DNA from: Candidatus Pacearchaeota archaeon
GTDB taxonomy: Archaea; Nanobdellota; Nanobdellia; Pacearchaeales; GW2011-AR1
Assembly (NCBI GenBank): GCA_018221305.1
Contig: JAAOYK010000001.1
Coordinates: forward strand, 1 to 48,625
Direction of reading: 5' to 3'
DNA: 48,625 nt
Position 1 is the stretch's first letter. Each line of letters begins with the position of its first letter. The position numbers and the translations under genes are program-made. Of this stretch, positions 47,188 through 48,625 are shown in pieces. The notes beneath the pieces are model-generated. The model was given only the letters and a program-made list of their open reading frames with translations. It did no database searches and was not told the origin of the DNA.

Positions 47188-47213
47188 GTGTTAAGGTTAT
47201 GTATAATTATGGT

Positions 47214-47221
47214 TATTTAAA
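47214..47221 (-). promoter_or_regulatory. Candidate TATA box for tRNA-Phe
   Basis: Minus strand AACTTTAAATAACC, TATA-like element about 27-34 nt upstream of the mature tRNA 5' end. Confidence 0.5.
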
Positions 47222-47234
47222 GTTAACTAGGACT

Positions 47235-47459
47235 CTAATTTTTAGTATTTTTTATCTCGTACCGTTCTACAATAACAGCGATCAACATTAGAATAATACC
47301 AATAGCACCAAGAACTTGAGAGTTAGTATTAGTTCCTATAACTGCACCTGTTATCGGAATCTTTTTTCCAAGAACAATAGGTATTGTAAATAGTGTCAAA
47401 AACACTCCTATTGTACCAAGACATATGCTTAACAATTTTTTAATTGTCTTCTTTTTCAT
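47235..47459 (-). CDS. Small two-TM membrane protein
   Basis: 74 aa; LLSICLGTIGVFLTLFTIPIVLG and VLGAIGIILMLIAVIVERY. Confidence 0.6.
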   Translation of the reverse strand: MKKKTIKKLLSICLGTIGVFLTLFTIPIVLGKKIPITGAVIGTNTNSQVLGAIGIILMLIAVIVERYEIKNTKN

Positions 47460-47502
47460 AGATAATACTTAGAATTATAGTTTTTTAAAGCTTATGAAAA
47501 AA

Positions 47503-47846
47503 GGTGAGTGGAAAATAGGCCACCTTCTGTCAAACCCCACAGATTTTATGGACGGTTTGTGTCAACATTCGACTAAGCGGTTTTTTAACCTTGCATCAAC
47601 CAAGATACCCGTTTCATCAAGTCTCTGTTCTTTATAATGCTTCCTCCAAGAGTTCATTGCTTGAACAGAGCTGTGTCGTTTCTGTAATAGAGCTTTGCCT
47701 CGCGACAATCCATTTTCATGGATGGTTCTGTCATATGGAAATTTTCCATAAAGATGGGCAGACCTTCCTCAGAATTCTACTTTCATATATCTTGAAAATA
47801 TATCAATTTAATGACTGAATCCCGTAAGTTGACTATTCCACTCACA
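47503..47846 (-). ncRNA. rnpB: RNase P RNA
   Basis: Minus strand: P1 pairing of GTGAGTGGAA (5') with TTCCACTCAC (3'); conserved-like GAGGAAGGTCTGCCCATC, ACAGAAACGACACAGCTC and 3' TTTGACAGAAGGTGGCCTA. About 343 nt. Confidence 0.87.
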
Positions 47847-47869
47847 AAAAAATAAGATTTTTAGGGTAT

Positions 47870-48172
47870 TTAAGCGTTACTATTTTGCTTTTTCGCTCTA
47901 GGATCGTACGTTGGAGGACTTTTATCCCTATAATTGAATAGTTCAGAAAAACTATTACATGCTGTCTGATACTTTCGTAAATGTCGCTTTGATCCTGTAT
48001 TTTGATGTAGTAAATGGTAGTATTGTATAGCAGAAAAATGTCTTCGTGCAATATTGCCTGGGCTTGGATTTTGTAATGATGCTTCTTGATAGAAAACGAG
48101 CATATCCTTTAAATCTTTTAATTCTTGTTTATTTGCTGTTTTTTCAACTAATCCTCTTTTTTTCCCGAACAT
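47870..48172 (-). CDS. Hypothetical basic protein between 23S rRNA and RNase P RNA
   Basis: 100-aa ORF; no recognised family. Confidence 0.45.
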   Translation of the reverse strand: MFGKKRGLVEKTANKQELKDLKDMLVFYQEASLQNPSPGNIARRHFSAIQYYHLLHQNTGSKRHLRKYQTACNSFSELFNYRDKSPPTYDPRAKKQNSNA

Positions 48173-48279
48173 TAAATACTCAAATGATTTGTAGTTATTA
48201 ATATAAGGTTTATAAGAATTAAACTTATTGGTTAAAAAATCAGTGATTGATACAGGAGAAGAAGAACTTGTGTCTCAAT

Positions 48280-48625
48280 ATTTTTGTCAAAATATAAAAG
48301 TGTGGCTTTTAGTAGTTGCGAACTGAATTTCTCGTTACCTTAAAACTTACATTCCAACTCTATCAACGCTATCTTCTATAGCGGCCTATGTTGTCTCGTT
48401 TTGCGGGCGGCTTCGTGCTTAGATGCTTTCAGCGCTTATCCGCATAGAGCGTAGCTGCACAACGTGCTCATAACAATTGTTACACCAGTGGCTCCGAACC
48501 CCGGTTCCTCTCGTACTACGGGATCCTTCCACTCAGACAACAACACACCAAATAGATATCATACAATCTGTCTCACGACGATCTTAACCCAGCTAACGAT
48601 TCCTTTTAATATGTGAACTCCAGCA
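48280..48625 (-). rRNA. 23S rRNA, 3' portion (truncated by window edge)
   Basis: Reverse complement contains the sarcin-ricin loop region (GGATCCCGTAGTACGAGAGGAACCGGGG), GTCGTGAGACAG, AAAGCATCTAAGCACGAAGCCGCCCGCAAAACGAGA. 3' end approximate. Confidence 0.93.

Noticed and set aside
47591-47818. 75-aa ORF (+)
   Set aside because: Lies antisense within the RNase P RNA gene.
47842-48051. 69-aa minus-strand ORF
   Set aside because: Overlaps the 100-aa ORF in another frame and runs to the RNase P 5' end; less plausible composition.
1-48625. CRISPR array, transposase or prophage
   Set aside because: No regularly spaced repeats, Cas, transposase, integrase or phage structural proteins recognised anywhere in the window.

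Overview
AT-rich archaeal window. Archaeal/eukaryal-type ribosomal proteins S19e, L39e and L31e, TATA-like promoters and a 71-nt tRNA-Phe support an archaeon, probably of DPANN/Woesearchaeota type (inference). The left third is a minus-strand locus: a 3387-aa secreted subtilase-led mosaic protein, a 476-aa secreted protein, and two paralogous membrane proteins with C-terminal CBS domains. All four carry the same extracytoplasmic 'YGKV' module. The middle holds an HPr-like protein, a YkgJ-type Cys-cluster protein, AlkD-like, S19e-L39e-L31e, a Tat-signal protein, an ECF sigma-70-like protein in an operon with a CRM/YhbY RNA-binding protein, and a 3607-aa secreted protein. That second giant has Cys-rich and LamG-like modules, an HELGH zincin motif and a toxin-like C-terminus, and lies directly behind an AbrB-family regulator. 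The right part holds a GH130 protein, a stand-alone NFACT-R domain, a split 2-hydroxyacyl-CoA dehydratase/activase pair, a PLD-family protein, a form-III-type RuBisCO, HAD, a degenerate Nudix, a missed 43-aa Cys-rich ORF, a PNPOx-like protein, CysRS, a pilin-like protein, tRNA-Phe, RNase P RNA and the 3' part of a 23S rRNA. Top leads: the bacterial-type sigma-like protein in an archaeal context, the YGKV surface/CBS system, and the AbrB plus giant toxin-like protein. All homology calls are by eye; no searches were run.
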